40,496 nt of DNA from CPC320 sp002684375 (GCA_965662545.1 CBFIHZ010000033.1:1-40496); one strand, 5' to 3'; shown: positions 16,363 through 25,822, counted from the first letter of the stretch. Notes: generated by a model not told the origin, from the sequence alone. Numbers and translations are program-made.

Positions 16363-16387
16363 GATATATTCTCCTCTATGTTGTGTC

Positions 16388-18061
16388 TCAGGCAGTTTCA
16401 GCAGCGGCTCGGGGTTGGTTTGCCCCTTTGGCAGCAGTCTTCGCTCTTGTCTTCGGGGGCACGGCGTACCCCGGGGATAGGTGCCGTCCAATCTCGAGCA
16501 GGCCTTCAAGCTGTGCCACAGGACGGGCGGCGGCAATATAACGATCACGACGGATCAAAAGGCCATACCCGACATAAGCGGCATAAGGCGGATTTGACAA
16601 GCCCCGGCTTTTGTCACGAAAAACCGGAAAGGTCGTGGCCACAGGGTTGATACTGTGTGGTGTCACCCCAAGAACCGCAATGCCCAAAGTTTCAAATTTA
16701 CACTGCAGATCATGCGGTAGCGCGCTATCCGGCTGTTTTGATAGAATCAGCAGGATCGGTCGGTCGCCAAGAACATCATCCAAAAGATATGTACTGCGAT
16801 CTATGGCCTCGACCACCGGTTGCGGCAGCATTTGCCCCACGACAGAGGTCTTGCGTGGCCGCTCATCATGCCAGATAAACCCCGCCTCAAACCGCGGCTT
16901 GGGCTTGTATTTCATCTGCATGACATAATCGCGCGCCGCAGGATATAGCGCCAGTAATCGAAACAACGCACGTGTGCCTATGCCCTGTAGCGAAGAGGCC
17001 GGCATCATCACCCGACCCATTCGCAGTGCCAGACGGATCAACGACCATGCGTGCGGCTTGCGTTCAGTTTCATAACTGGCCAACAACTCGTCGGGATGGT
17101 CCATGCGCAGCGCCTCGGCAAGTTTCCAGGCCAAATTATGCGCGTCGCGCAGACCACTGTTCATGCCCTGACCCGCGAAGGGTGGTGTCAGATGCGCTGC
17201 ATCCCCAGCCAGAAAAACCCGCCCGTCCTGCCAGCGCTCGGCAATACGAGCATGAAACGTATAGACCCGAACGCGGCGCAGGGCCTGATCACGGTCGGGA
17301 CCGAACGCCGCCAGAAGCCCCCGAACAAAATCATCTTGAACGGCGGCACCGGACGCTTCGCCGGGATACAGCTTAAATTCATACCGTCTGATCCCGCCCG
17401 GGCCCGGCAAGGTGATACAGGGACGAGCTGGATCACAGAACACCTCGGTGTGAAAGCAACGGTTGCGCGTGGTCTTTAGATCAACAACCAACCACGGCTC
17501 TTCGAAAGTCGCGCCTTGCATTGCAATCCCAAGCATCTTGCGCACCGGCGACCTGCCCCCGTCACAAGCCACCATATAGCGCGCATGCAACGACTGCGCC
17601 TGCGCATCACGGGCGCAAACGGTGGCTTGCACGCTATCGCTTGATTGTTCAAACGCGGTCATCTCTGTGCCAAAGTGCGCCGTCACATGAGGGTAGCGGG
17701 CAAGCGCGTTGCGCAATACCGCCTCAAATGCGGGTTGTTCAAAAGCGTTCCGCTTGTCAAAACCATAGTCCTTGCCGGTTGGCATCACGCTGGCAAAGGC
17801 TTTGCCCGAAGGTCCCCGGTAGATTGACCCATAACCCTGTACGCTGAGCGCAGCGATCTCATCGGCCAAACCGGCGGCCTGAAGCGCCCGCATCGATTCG
17901 TCATCTATTGACACCGCACGCGGGTCTTGCACGGTGTCGTCGTGGGTCTCAACAAGTCTGGTGTTCACCCCCATTGCGCCAAGAAGGTTCGCCAACAGCA
18001 GGCCCGTTGGCCCTGCCCCAACAATCAAAACCTCGGCTTTTATGGCGTCATCTGCCGTCAT
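16388..18061 (-). CDS. FAD-dependent aromatic ring hydroxylase (MhpA-like), copy 1
   Basis: A 557-residue class A flavoprotein monooxygenase that uses NAD(P)H and O2 to hydroxylate a phenolic ring. It shows the FAD Rossmann motif 'GAGPTG' at residues 15-20, the 'CDGGRSPVRK' motif (about 170), and 'GRVFLAGDAAHLTPPFAGQGMNSG', the second FAD/ribityl motif at about 280-303. A thioredoxin-like C-terminal region follows, as in 3-(3-hydroxyphenyl)propionate hydroxylase. The last 30 residues are Ala/Lys-rich and probably disordered. Its start overlaps the upstream FAH gene (ATGA), so the two are coupled. The extradiol dioxygenase two genes upstream should cleave its product. The precise substrate is unknown, so no symbol is given. 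Confidence 0.85.
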   Translation of the reverse strand: MTADDAIKAEVLIVGAGPTGLLLANLLGAMGVNTRLVETHDDTVQDPRAVSIDDESMRALQAAGLADEIAALSVQGYGSIYRGPSGKAFASVMPTGKDYGFDKRNAFEQPAFEAVLRNALARYPHVTAHFGTEMTAFEQSSDSVQATVCARDAQAQSLHARYMVACDGGRSPVRKMLGIAMQGATFEEPWLVVDLKTTRNRCFHTEVFCDPARPCITLPGPGGIRRYEFKLYPGEASGAAVQDDFVRGLLAAFGPDRDQALRRVRVYTFHARIAERWQDGRVFLAGDAAHLTPPFAGQGMNSGLRDAHNLAWKLAEALRMDHPDELLASYETERKPHAWSLIRLALRMGRVMMPASSLQGIGTRALFRLLALYPAARDYVMQMKYKPKPRFEAGFIWHDERPRKTSVVGQMLPQPVVEAIDRSTYLLDDVLGDRPILLILSKQPDSALPHDLQCKFETLGIAVLGVTPHSINPVATTFPVFRDKSRGLSNPPYAAYVGYGLLIRRDRYIAAARPVAQLEGLLEIGRHLSPGYAVPPKTRAKTAAKGANQPRAAAETA

Positions 18062-18915
18062 GCAGCCGTTTCAGCCACGACGGGATTGCGCAAAATACCC
18101 AGCGCACCGATCTCAACCTCGACCGTATCACCAGGCACCATATAGACCGGCGGATCCCTTTTGTCGCCCACCCCGCCGGGGGTTCCCGAGACGATCACAT
18201 CACCGGGCGCCAGAGGCGTGAATTGCGATACATAGGCAATCAACTGCTCGACCGGAAAAATCAAATCGGCCAGCGTGGCTTCTTGCATGACGCGGCCGTT
18301 GAGACGGGTCTGGATCGGCAGGGCGCGGTAATCGCCAACTTCTTGAGGGGTGACCAGATAAGGCCCGAAAGCGCCGGTGCCGGGAAAGTTTTTACCGGGG
18401 GTGAACTGAGAGGTATGGCGTTGCCAGTTGCGCACGCTGCCCTCATTGTAACAAGCGTAACCCGCGATATGGTCCAGCGCATCCACCTCAGCGATATTGC
18501 GCCCTGCACGACCGATGATCACCGCCATTTCACCCTCATAGTCAAAGCGCTCGGTCACATTGGGTTTGACCAGCGGTTGCCCGTGTCCGATTTGTGTGTC
18601 GGCAAAGCGGGTAAAGATGGTGGGATTATCCACGTCAGGACGGCCGGTTTCTTGCTTGTGTTTTTGATAGTTCAGACCAATGCACAAAATTTTGGCAGGG
18701 TCCGGTATCACCGGCAACACCGTCAGGTCAGACCAACCAAGTTCCGCCCCACGGCCTTTGGCATAGGCGTCGGCCTGCGCCAATAAATCCGCCGCAATCG
18801 CCTGTCTCAGCGTGGTGACATCAGCGTCCAAGCGGCCTGCCAATTCAATAATGCCACCATCGACAACCAGCCCGAATCCACTGTACCCACAGCGTGTATA
18901 ACTTACAAATTTCAT
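18058..18915 (-). CDS. Fumarylacetoacetate hydrolase (FAH) family protein
   Basis: A 285-residue FAH-family enzyme that would hydrolyse, hydrate or decarboxylate a 2-oxo acid made after ring cleavage. It has 'ILCIGLNYQKHKQE' at about 76, the metal motif 'FDYEGEMAVIIGRAGRN' (E-x-E), then 'GYACYNEGSVRNWQRHT', and the C-terminal 'VIVSGTPGGVGDKRDPP'. The third metal carboxylate, usually Asp in 'NDxSxRD', is Glu here. It sits 19 bases after the extradiol dioxygenase and overlaps the hydroxylase, so it probably processes the meta-cleavage product in place of the missing MhpC/MhpD-type enzymes. Ribosome binding site weak (GGA). Confidence 0.85.
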   Translation of the reverse strand: MKFVSYTRCGYSGFGLVVDGGIIELAGRLDADVTTLRQAIAADLLAQADAYAKGRGAELGWSDLTVLPVIPDPAKILCIGLNYQKHKQETGRPDVDNPTIFTRFADTQIGHGQPLVKPNVTERFDYEGEMAVIIGRAGRNIAEVDALDHIAGYACYNEGSVRNWQRHTSQFTPGKNFPGTGAFGPYLVTPQEVGDYRALPIQTRLNGRVMQEATLADLIFPVEQLIAYVSQFTPLAPGDVIVSGTPGGVGDKRDPPVYMVPGDTVEVEIGALGILRNPVVAETAA

Positions 18916-18934
18916 GCGTTTTTTTCCATTGCGT

Positions 18935-19774
18935 TCAAGAGCGCATTATCGCGCGGCCCCATTTGTTTAAAGTACGCGGGTGCTGAGGCCAATCCACCAC
19001 GCCACGATCATAGATCACTTCTAATTCGGCTGAAACCTCAATCCAGTTTCCATCCGGATCTGTGATAAAGACAAACAAATTGTTGCCCGGTCCATGCCGC
19101 CCCGGCCCCCACTCCAGCTGGATATCATGGCGCGCGAAATGATCACACCAGTCGCGGATATAACCCCAATCGCCAGCCTCATACGAATGGTGGTCCATGC
19201 CGTTGCGATCAGACTTAAAACACGCAAGCGTGTGATGTTCGTGATTTGAGGTCAAAAACGCGGTCGCCAAGGTGCCATCGTCGTGCAACACTCGGTCCGT
19301 CAGCAAAAAACCCAGCCTGTTTTGATAAAAGGCGACAAACGATTCAACGTTTGTGGCGGCAAATGTCAGATGCTGAACCGGCCCCTGAAGACCTGCGCGA
19401 TGGTTTTGCGCGAGCTTGGCAAGGCCAAAGCACAATGTCTGACCATTGGGGTCGCAAAGGGCAAACGCATCTGGCTGAAAATACGGCGACGGACTGTCTA
19501 AAATTTCGAGACCTTCTTGTTGCGCCCTAAGTCGCAGCGCCGTCAGCCCCGCCTGATCGCGACAGGCAAAACCGGCATAGGCCAGTTGCTTGTCGGTACC
19601 CGGCACCACAATCATCCGCCGGCCGGGCCCTTCACAGCGCCATTCGCTGTGGGACAGCTGCGTCACATCCATATCCATCGCGTTGCTATAGAATGTCGCC
19701 AGACGCGCAGGATTTGAGCTTTCAAACGCCAGATGATGCAAATACGCACCTGCCTGAACTGCCGTTTTGTTCAT
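18935..19774 (-). CDS. VOC-type extradiol ring-cleavage dioxygenase, copy 1
   Basis: A 279-residue two-domain vicinal-oxygen-chelate protein that should open a catechol-type ring next to the hydroxyls. In the C-terminal, catalytic domain the likely Fe(II) ligands are His135 ('PVQHLTF'), His195 or 196 ('MDHHSYE') and Glu246 ('NWIEVSA'); His180/181 in 'NHEHHTLACF' fits the acid-base histidine. I took ATG at 19774 because a G-rich AGGGG site precedes it; GTG at 19780 is also in frame. It is the first gene of a six-gene unit with the FAH hydrolase, a hydroxylase and the TRAP transporter. The substrate is unknown, and a glyoxalase-like role is unlikely given the full iron triad. Confidence 0.82.
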   Translation of the reverse strand: MNKTAVQAGAYLHHLAFESSNPARLATFYSNAMDMDVTQLSHSEWRCEGPGRRMIVVPGTDKQLAYAGFACRDQAGLTALRLRAQQEGLEILDSPSPYFQPDAFALCDPNGQTLCFGLAKLAQNHRAGLQGPVQHLTFAATNVESFVAFYQNRLGFLLTDRVLHDDGTLATAFLTSNHEHHTLACFKSDRNGMDHHSYEAGDWGYIRDWCDHFARHDIQLEWGPGRHGPGNNLFVFITDPDGNWIEVSAELEVIYDRGVVDWPQHPRTLNKWGRAIMRS

Positions 19775-20031
19775 CCCCACCCCTGCCTTATCACCAGCTT
19801 TATAGTCTCATATTATCATATTATTGCAATCCGCCCGTGTGACAAATCAAAAATGCAACATTTTCATAGACTTGCAACCTGCCAATGCACAAGCAACACA
19901 TCGTTTTTTGGTTTCGGGTTACCCTGTAAAAAGCCCAACGCCGCAGACGGTGGTGACCCGCGCAATACAGAGGCTGAGCACCTGAAACGGCTCAACACCA
20001 TACGGGTTGCCTGTCGGCCATGCACCTCACT

Positions 20032-21561
20032 TTAACCGAGCGGAGAGGGAAATTTCAGACCCGCTAGGGCAGTGATTTCTGCGTCCGTTTCTGCAGTTGC
20101 CAGAATATGACGGTCCGGTCGAACCAAAACCGCATTGACCTGCAAAGCCGACAGTTCCGCCTCTAACGCAGGCTCACTTTGCGCATCCAGATAAACCGGG
20201 CCCAAGGCAGACACAGGCTCGGATGCGCCCCCGGCGGCGGGTAAGGGCGTGCGGCTGATTAAAACCGGTCGATACCCGCACAGATCATCCATCCGGCGCC
20301 CCCCAACCAAAAGCGGCTGACCAAACAAGCGGCCAGTATGCTGCCCCGGCGCAATCCCAAAACACACCGCCGCCGCCCCACCGAGACCCGGGGCAATCGA
20401 GGCCATCTTTGGGCTTTTATCTGCTGCGTCTCCGGCCTGCGCAGGCCCGCTAGCACCATCGATCGAATTGATCAGATACCCCAACTTGATCGCCGTCTCT
20501 ATATAGGCGCGCATGTGCGGGCTGCGTTCTTGACCGTAACTGTCCAGCAAGCCAGACGCGCCGCGGCCTTTGAGCGTCAGCGCCAGCTTCCACGCCAGAT
20601 TTGCCGCATCACGAATACCTGAACACATGCCTTGCCCCATAAACGGCGGGGTCAAATGCGCCGCGTCTCCGGCCAGTAATAACCGATCCTTGCGCCATGT
20701 CTCGGCTAGGGCGGATTCAAACGTATAGACCACACTGCGTTCAATCTGTGCATCATCGGGAGTGATCCATCGCGATAAAAACTGCCAAACCCTGTCAGGA
20801 TCAGTCATCTCGCCGGCGGATTCGCCCGCCTGCATGGTAATTTCCCATCGCCTGCGGTTTTTGGGGCTACGGCAATAAGTCATTGGCCGCTCGGCATCAC
20901 AGAATTGCACCGAATGATCACCAAGCTCTGGCATCTCGCGGTACAGTAAAACATCAACCACCAGCCAACTTTGTCGGAAGCCAAGGTTCTCCATGGAGAC
21001 GCCCATCGCCTGCCGCACCGAAGAGCGCGCGCCATCACAGCCCACGACATAAGACGCAGTCATGCGTGATGTCAGACCACTATCACCAGCGAGACACTGC
21101 AACGATACATGATCGGATTTTTGCCCGAGGTGCAACAATTCCATTTCAGTTTTCACAGTTATGTTGGGATGGGATTGCACCGCTTGTCGCAGCAATACCT
21201 CAAGATCTGGCTGATGAAAGCGATAGCTGGCGTTCCAGCCGTGTTGCGTGGTCTCTTGCGGCCGCGGCCAATCTAACAAAAGCGTGCCGTCACCATCCAC
21301 AAACCGCATACCCGGATTAACGCGGATTTTTTGACGCAACGCATCGGCTATGCCAATGGTTTGAAAGACCCGCATGGTTTCATCATCAAAGTGCACCGCC
21401 CGGGGCAGCGGATAAATACCGCGCTCACGTTCAATCACCAGCACCTGCAAACCGCAAATGGCCAACAGATTGGCCAGCACCGCACCAGTTGGCCCAAAGC
21501 CAATAACGGCGACATCATAATGCTTTATCGCGGCCAAATTGCCAGAAACGCCCTGTCCCAC
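20032..21561 (-). CDS. FAD-dependent aromatic ring hydroxylase (MhpA-like), copy 2
   Basis: A 509-residue class A flavin monooxygenase close in layout to 3-(3-hydroxyphenyl)propionate 2-hydroxylase. It shows 'GFGPTG' at 21-26, 'PRAVHFDDETMRVFQTIG' (typical of MhpA), 'GCDGARSSVRQAMG' and 'DRLLLAGDAAHLTPPFMGQGMCSGIRDAANLAWKL'. The C-terminal thioredoxin-like domain is shorter than in copy 1. It starts at GTG 21561, four bases after the upstream dioxygenase stop, with an AGG site. Pairing with that dioxygenase suggests it makes the dihydroxylated substrate for cleavage. It differs clearly from copy 1, so the two probably act on different compounds. Confidence 0.87.
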   Translation of the reverse strand: MGQGVSGNLAAIKHYDVAVIGFGPTGAVLANLLAICGLQVLVIERERGIYPLPRAVHFDDETMRVFQTIGIADALRQKIRVNPGMRFVDGDGTLLLDWPRPQETTQHGWNASYRFHQPDLEVLLRQAVQSHPNITVKTEMELLHLGQKSDHVSLQCLAGDSGLTSRMTASYVVGCDGARSSVRQAMGVSMENLGFRQSWLVVDVLLYREMPELGDHSVQFCDAERPMTYCRSPKNRRRWEITMQAGESAGEMTDPDRVWQFLSRWITPDDAQIERSVVYTFESALAETWRKDRLLLAGDAAHLTPPFMGQGMCSGIRDAANLAWKLALTLKGRGASGLLDSYGQERSPHMRAYIETAIKLGYLINSIDGASGPAQAGDAADKSPKMASIAPGLGGAAAVCFGIAPGQHTGRLFGQPLLVGGRRMDDLCGYRPVLISRTPLPAAGGASEPVSALGPVYLDAQSEPALEAELSALQVNAVLVRPDRHILATAETDAEITALAGLKFPSPLG

Positions 21562-21565
21562 CCGA

Positions 21566-22537
21566 TTACCTGCGCTGTAATTCGTGATAGAGCCACGGAC
21601 AATCGATCATTGGCGGAGTGCGCCGGCCTTCTGCCGCGTTTTTCAACCGCATATCGCGAAACGCGCTCCGCTCTTGTTCGGGTAAATAAAGTCGTTCATG
21701 GCCCCAAAAACTGGGACCAACCGAGGTTTCATGCGGCTCCCAGGTTTGTGGATCAATCATCCGACCGCCCCAGCCATTCTCAACGAAAAATCCCGACGGC
21801 GAATGGGCGTAAAAACTGGTCATATAATCATTGGTGTGGCGCCCCAGCGTATAGGCAACCCGACCTGGGTCAAGCTGTGCCAAATCAAACCCCTGCCCGA
21901 CATCATCCAAGTTTTGATATTCGACCATAAAATGATGGAACCCCACCTTACCCGACCCGACCAAGGCAAAGCTGTGATGGCGCTGGTTGACATGGAAAAA
22001 ATATAGTGGCACCGGCGCAAGGCCATAATCGCTGAGATTGAAATCCAAAATATCCCGATAGAAAGGCAACATTTTATCCATGTTATCAACGTGCAACACC
22101 GCATGCCCCATCCCGACAGGCCCGGTTTGGAAACCCGAGATCGGCCGCCCCGGTACAAAGGGCTCTGCGCTGGACATCGGGCGCCAGACCAATTCAATCC
22201 GGTTGCCCGCAGGATCGTGAAAAAACACAATATCTTCGACAAACCGCCGGTCGGCCAACTCTGGTGACCCAAATGTCGCTCGATACCCTGCAGCATCCAG
22301 ACGGGTCGCATAATACTCAAGATCATCACGGTCTCCGACTTCCCACCCCATGAAAGCCAGCGTCTCACCTGGCTCGTCAGATACCACCAAGCGCTGTTTG
22401 CGGTCGTCCATTCTGAATGCTATCGTTTTTCCAGCGCGGTCCACCTCCTGCATGCCCAGCAGACCACCAGCAAAAGCGCTCCAATCGTCGCGAAGATCCG
22501 AGCGGATACCAAGATAGCCAAGCGCTGTGATTGCCAT
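21566..22537 (-). CDS. VOC-type extradiol dioxygenase (BphC-like), copy 2
   Basis: A 323-residue type I extradiol dioxygenase. Against the BphC active site (ligands His146, His210, Glu260) it has His145 in 'VGMGHAVLHV', His201/202 in 'GFHHFMVEY' and Glu253 in 'GFFVENGWG'. The acid-base pair His195/Tyr250 matches His188 ('QRHHSF') and Tyr243 ('TSFYAHSP'). So all catalytic residues seem intact. A GAAGGA ribosome binding site precedes the ATG. It is coupled to hydroxylase copy 2 in a two-gene unit. The cleavage product has no obvious dedicated hydrolase here unless the FAH enzyme serves both. Confidence 0.87.
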   Translation of the reverse strand: MAITALGYLGIRSDLRDDWSAFAGGLLGMQEVDRAGKTIAFRMDDRKQRLVVSDEPGETLAFMGWEVGDRDDLEYYATRLDAAGYRATFGSPELADRRFVEDIVFFHDPAGNRIELVWRPMSSAEPFVPGRPISGFQTGPVGMGHAVLHVDNMDKMLPFYRDILDFNLSDYGLAPVPLYFFHVNQRHHSFALVGSGKVGFHHFMVEYQNLDDVGQGFDLAQLDPGRVAYTLGRHTNDYMTSFYAHSPSGFFVENGWGGRMIDPQTWEPHETSVGPSFWGHERLYLPEQERSAFRDMRLKNAAEGRRTPPMIDCPWLYHELQRR

Positions 22538-22889
22538 TCATATTCCTTCGGTTTTCATTGTCCGGCGTCGCTGGCACCAGACCACGTTCTGACGCCTGAA
22601 AAGTCTTTAACACCGTCGCCAGTGAGCCCAAAAGCCAGCGATAAAGACCTTCACAAAGACATAAACTAGCCAAACTATGTCGCAAGCCGGTGCCTGCCGC
22701 AAGTGAGATCATCACAGACCCGCAGCCAAATTATTTGGGGCGACGGTGAGCGGCGCGCCCTTTGGAAAATCTTGACCGTGATAAAGCGGCTGTGGCCAGC
22801 CTTAGAGGGCTCTTAAGCCACAGCAACGCAGCCACACCCAATCGGCAGATGGCCATAGGTGCAACTTAGCACACCGCAACGGCAGCGGA
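22538..22889. other. Intergenic region between pcaB and the second meta module
   Basis: About 350 bases without a supported gene. It separates the pob/pca genes from the BphC-like/MhpA-like pair and should carry the promoter of that pair. I see no strong dyad or terminator. Confidence 0.45.
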
Positions 22890-23951
22890 CTAGTTTTGAC
22901 CCATGGCGTCAACCGATGCCAGAAGCGCTTGCACTGTGATCAATGCGGTCCCGGTGGCAATACAGATCTGGGGCAGCAGCATCCATTCGAGCGTCCAGTT
23001 GGTGCCCGAGCGCTCTTGTTCGTGCAGCGCGGATTGTTGCAGCCCCGCATGTAATGTCGATACAAATCGCGCCAAAGCCAGCAGCACTTCGGCCTTTACT
23101 GGATTTTTCTTATGCGCCATGGCGGAAGAACCACCCGCCCCAGCGAGCCTGATCTCGGCCCGCTCATCTTGCGCCATCAGCATGATGTCATGTCCAATTT
23201 TGCCCAGCGCGGTGGCCAACTTAGTCAACCAAAAACTATAGTTCAACAGCCGGCTGCGATCAGTATGCCATGCAGTGCCGGGGTCGGACAGACCCAGACA
23301 GTCTGCCAAAAGTCGCCTGATTTCGGGGCCTTTCGCACCCAACCGATCCAACGTGCCGACAGGCCCACCAAATTGTAGCGCGTGAACGGCAATCTGAATT
23401 TGCCCGAAATCATCAGATAAATCCAACAGCGGCGCGCGCCAGCTGTGAATCCGGTGGCCGGCCAAGATCGGCAGCGCCGATTGCATGCGGGTGCGCGCCA
23501 TCAGTTGGTTTGTTCCAAAACGCTTATCAAGATGGGCCAAAGACGCACACACATTCAAAAGCCGAGGCTCCAGAATTTGGTTCACCCGTTGCAGGCGCGA
23601 GGTCAAGCTGGTGTCGATCACATCCTGACTTGTGGCCCCGAAATGCAGATATTTGGATGCCTCCGTGCCAATGGCCTCGCGCAGTTGTGCGACCAGATCG
23701 GGCACTGCCATGCCATCCCGCGAGATGCCCGCGTCAAGACGCACCATATCGGGACGAAATCCTCTACAAGCTGCGGCAATCTGTTGTGCAAGCCGGCTTG
23801 AGAAAACGCCTGCCTCGGCCTCTGCCTCGGCCAGAGCTGCCTCAAAATCTAGCATCGCCACAAGATCGGCATCAGCCGAGAACAGCCCCGCCACTTCGGG
23901 ATCGCTCAAAAGGGTCGACGACATAGCAGAGTTCAATACGGTATACGACAT
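22890..23951 (-). CDS. pcaB: 3-carboxy-cis,cis-muconate cycloisomerase
   Basis: This enzyme turns beta-carboxymuconate from protocatechuate 3,4-cleavage into gamma-carboxymuconolactone. The 353-residue protein belongs to the fumarase/aspartase superfamily. It has 'FGATSQDVIDTSL' at about 104 and the family signature 'GSSAMAHKKNPVKAE' at residues 274-288. The length matches the short, roughly 350-residue form common in Alphaproteobacteria, lacking the C-terminal domain of the 450-residue form. A GAGGAGG ribosome binding site precedes the ATG, nine bases after pcaG. Confidence 0.92.
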   Translation of the reverse strand: MSYTVLNSAMSSTLLSDPEVAGLFSADADLVAMLDFEAALAEAEAEAGVFSSRLAQQIAAACRGFRPDMVRLDAGISRDGMAVPDLVAQLREAIGTEASKYLHFGATSQDVIDTSLTSRLQRVNQILEPRLLNVCASLAHLDKRFGTNQLMARTRMQSALPILAGHRIHSWRAPLLDLSDDFGQIQIAVHALQFGGPVGTLDRLGAKGPEIRRLLADCLGLSDPGTAWHTDRSRLLNYSFWLTKLATALGKIGHDIMLMAQDERAEIRLAGAGGSSAMAHKKNPVKAEVLLALARFVSTLHAGLQQSALHEQERSGTNWTLEWMLLPQICIATGTALITVQALLASVDAMGQN

Positions 23952-23960
23952 GTCCCCTCC

Positions 23961-24566
23961 TCAAAGGTCAAAAAATACGGTCTCGTTTTCGCCCTGCAGC
24001 CTAACGTTGAAGACATAGGCACCGCCCTGTTGAGACGCAATCAATGTCTGCCTACGGGAAGGCTCTATCAAAGCCAAAACCGGATCTGCGCTGTTATCTT
24101 CATCGGCAAAATAAATCCGCGTGTGCAGCCCAAGATTGATCCCACGGGCAACAATCCAGATAGAAACATGCGGACTTTGCCTGTCAGTAGATGTTGCGAT
24201 GCATCCGGGTTTGATTGTCTGAAAAGTAAACACGCCCGTGGTCAGATCGCAGGCCTGTCGCGCCCAGCCTGAGAACGCGGCGTCAGCTGCGGGGTACTGT
24301 CCCTGCGCATCAGTCTGCCAGGTCTCGACCATTGCATCGGTGACCAAGCCACCGGCGCCATCATAAATTTTTCCGGTTATGGTGATCCTCTCACCCGACA
24401 TATCCGCGCCGCGCAGATTACCGTCAAAATCAGCGTTAGGACCAACACCGAGATCTGCGCTGTATACACCCTGAACATCGACAAAATTAGGCGTGCATCC
24501 TATATGTACATAAGGGCCTGCTGTCTGAGACGGGCTTTCTTTATAGCGCGTGCGAGACCCCATCAA
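23961..24566 (-). CDS. pcaG: Protocatechuate 3,4-dioxygenase alpha subunit
   Basis: A 201-residue intradiol dioxygenase alpha chain. It begins with the characteristic 'ESPSQTAGPYVHIGCTPN' (residues 10-27) and contains 'ITITGKIYDGAGGLVTDAMVETWQTDAQGQY', 'SPHVSIWIVARGINLGLHTRIYF', and ends 'RLQGENETVFFDL'. As expected for the alpha subunit, it lacks the full iron ligand set and contributes to the active-site wall. It overlaps the pcaH stop by four bases (ATGA), so translation is coupled and equal amounts of the two chains would be made. Confidence 0.93.
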   Translation of the reverse strand: MMGSRTRYKESPSQTAGPYVHIGCTPNFVDVQGVYSADLGVGPNADFDGNLRGADMSGERITITGKIYDGAGGLVTDAMVETWQTDAQGQYPAADAAFSGWARQACDLTTGVFTFQTIKPGCIATSTDRQSPHVSIWIVARGINLGLHTRIYFADEDNSADPVLALIEPSRRQTLIASQQGGAYVFNVRLQGENETVFFDL

Positions 24567-25294
24567 TTGCCCTCCGGTCGGTTTTCGAACACAGTCGACC
24601 GCCGCCCTCGCAAGACAAGATCAAACCGATAGGCCAGATGATCCATGCTGACTGCCCTGTCCATATCCAACTTCGCGGTGAGCTGGTCGATCGCCTGCGG
24701 GTCTTTCACCGTCTGGACAATGGGACAGAGCGCGATCAGCGGATCGCCTTCGAAATACATCTGGGTAATCAGACGCTGCGCAAAGGCATGTCCGAACACT
24801 GAGAAGTGAATATGCATCGGTCGCCAGGCATTCGCATGATTTGGCCAAGGATAGGCTCCAGGCTGAATGGTTAAAAACTGATACCGGCCCTGTGCATCCG
24901 TGATCGTCCGCCCGCAACCGGCAAAATGCGGATCGAGCGGTGCAAGATAATCATCATTTTTATGACGGTAACGCCCACCGGCATTGGCTTGCCAAACCTC
25001 AAGCAAGGCCCCCGGCACACCCTTACCGTTTTCATCCAAAACGCACCCATGCACCAAAATACGCGGGCCCATGGCACTGTGGCCGGGCGCTGCGGCGTTG
25101 GTCACCAAATCCGCGTCCCGCGCACCCAGAATATTGTGGCCAAAAACCGGCCCTGCCACATCCTTTATGGTTTCGGGCAGTGATAAAAGCGGCTGACGAG
25201 GCGCCCGCAGTCGCGACGATTTATACGCCGGTGTCAATGCCTCCGGCTGCCAGTTATAATCACGATCCAGTAAGGGAGACGCGCGCTCAGTCAT
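24563..25294 (-). CDS. pcaH: Protocatechuate 3,4-dioxygenase beta subunit
   Basis: The 243-residue iron-bearing subunit of the intradiol enzyme that cleaves protocatechuate between its hydroxyls. The Fe(III) ligands are all visible: Tyr109 ('GGRYRHKND'), Tyr148 ('GAYPWPNH'), His161 and His163 ('RPMHIHFS'). These match Tyr408, Tyr447, His460 and His462 of the Pseudomonas enzyme with a constant offset. The frame is open to 25387, but the ATG at 25292-25294 fits family length and overlaps the pcaC stop by eight bases. Confidence 0.94.
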   Translation of the reverse strand: MTERASPLLDRDYNWQPEALTPAYKSSRLRAPRQPLLSLPETIKDVAGPVFGHNILGARDADLVTNAAAPGHSAMGPRILVHGCVLDENGKGVPGALLEVWQANAGGRYRHKNDDYLAPLDPHFAGCGRTITDAQGRYQFLTIQPGAYPWPNHANAWRPMHIHFSVFGHAFAQRLITQMYFEGDPLIALCPIVQTVKDPQAIDQLTAKLDMDRAVSMDHLAYRFDLVLRGRRSTVFENRPEGN

Positions 25295-25691
25295 TGTCAA
25301 CTCGCGACGCTTGCGGCTCGGCAAACACGGCCTTGGCAAGTTTAATCGCATGATTGGCAGACGGTACTCCGGCATAGATGGCCACATGCATTAAGGCCTC
25401 GCGAATATCTTCGGGGCTCGCGCCGGTATTGCGCGCCGCGCGCACATGCATCGAAAATTCCTCATCCTGACCCAAGCCCGCCAACAGCGCCAGCGTGATC
25501 AGCGACCGTTCGCGCGCTGTCAGCCCGTTGCCCGACCAGACATGGCCCCATGCGGCCTCGACAATCATCTGTTGAAACGGCGCGTCAAACGCAGTTTTGG
25601 AGGCCTCGGCACGATCGACATGGGCCTCTCCCAGAACCGCACGACGGGTTTTCATACCCTGATCATATCTGTCGTTGCTCTTGTCACTCAT
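25287..25691 (-). CDS. pcaC: 4-carboxymuconolactone decarboxylase
   Basis: A 134-residue small AhpD-like decarboxylase that converts gamma-carboxymuconolactone to beta-ketoadipate enol-lactone. It shows 'RRAVLGEAHVDRAEAS' near the N-terminus, 'WGHVWSGNGLTARERSLITLALLAGLGQ' in the centre, and 'ARNTGASPEDIREALMHVAIYAGVPSANHA' after it. The ATG at 25689-25691 has an AAGGGAG site. The open frame continues to 25886, but that part overlaps pobA and lacks family similarity. The next pathway enzyme, PcaD, is not encoded nearby or fused here. Confidence 0.93.
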   Translation of the reverse strand: MSDKSNDRYDQGMKTRRAVLGEAHVDRAEASKTAFDAPFQQMIVEAAWGHVWSGNGLTARERSLITLALLAGLGQDEEFSMHVRAARNTGASPEDIREALMHVAIYAGVPSANHAIKLAKAVFAEPQASRVDND

Positions 25692-25822
25692 GCGTCTGTC
25701 TCCCTTGCGAACGTCCCACAGAGCTGAACACTCCGCAAAGCTCACTACAGTCCTTCCGGCGTCGGCCAGTAACTGAGGGTGTGATACACCCAAACCTGCC
25801 GCCAAACCAGTGGTATGGTGGC

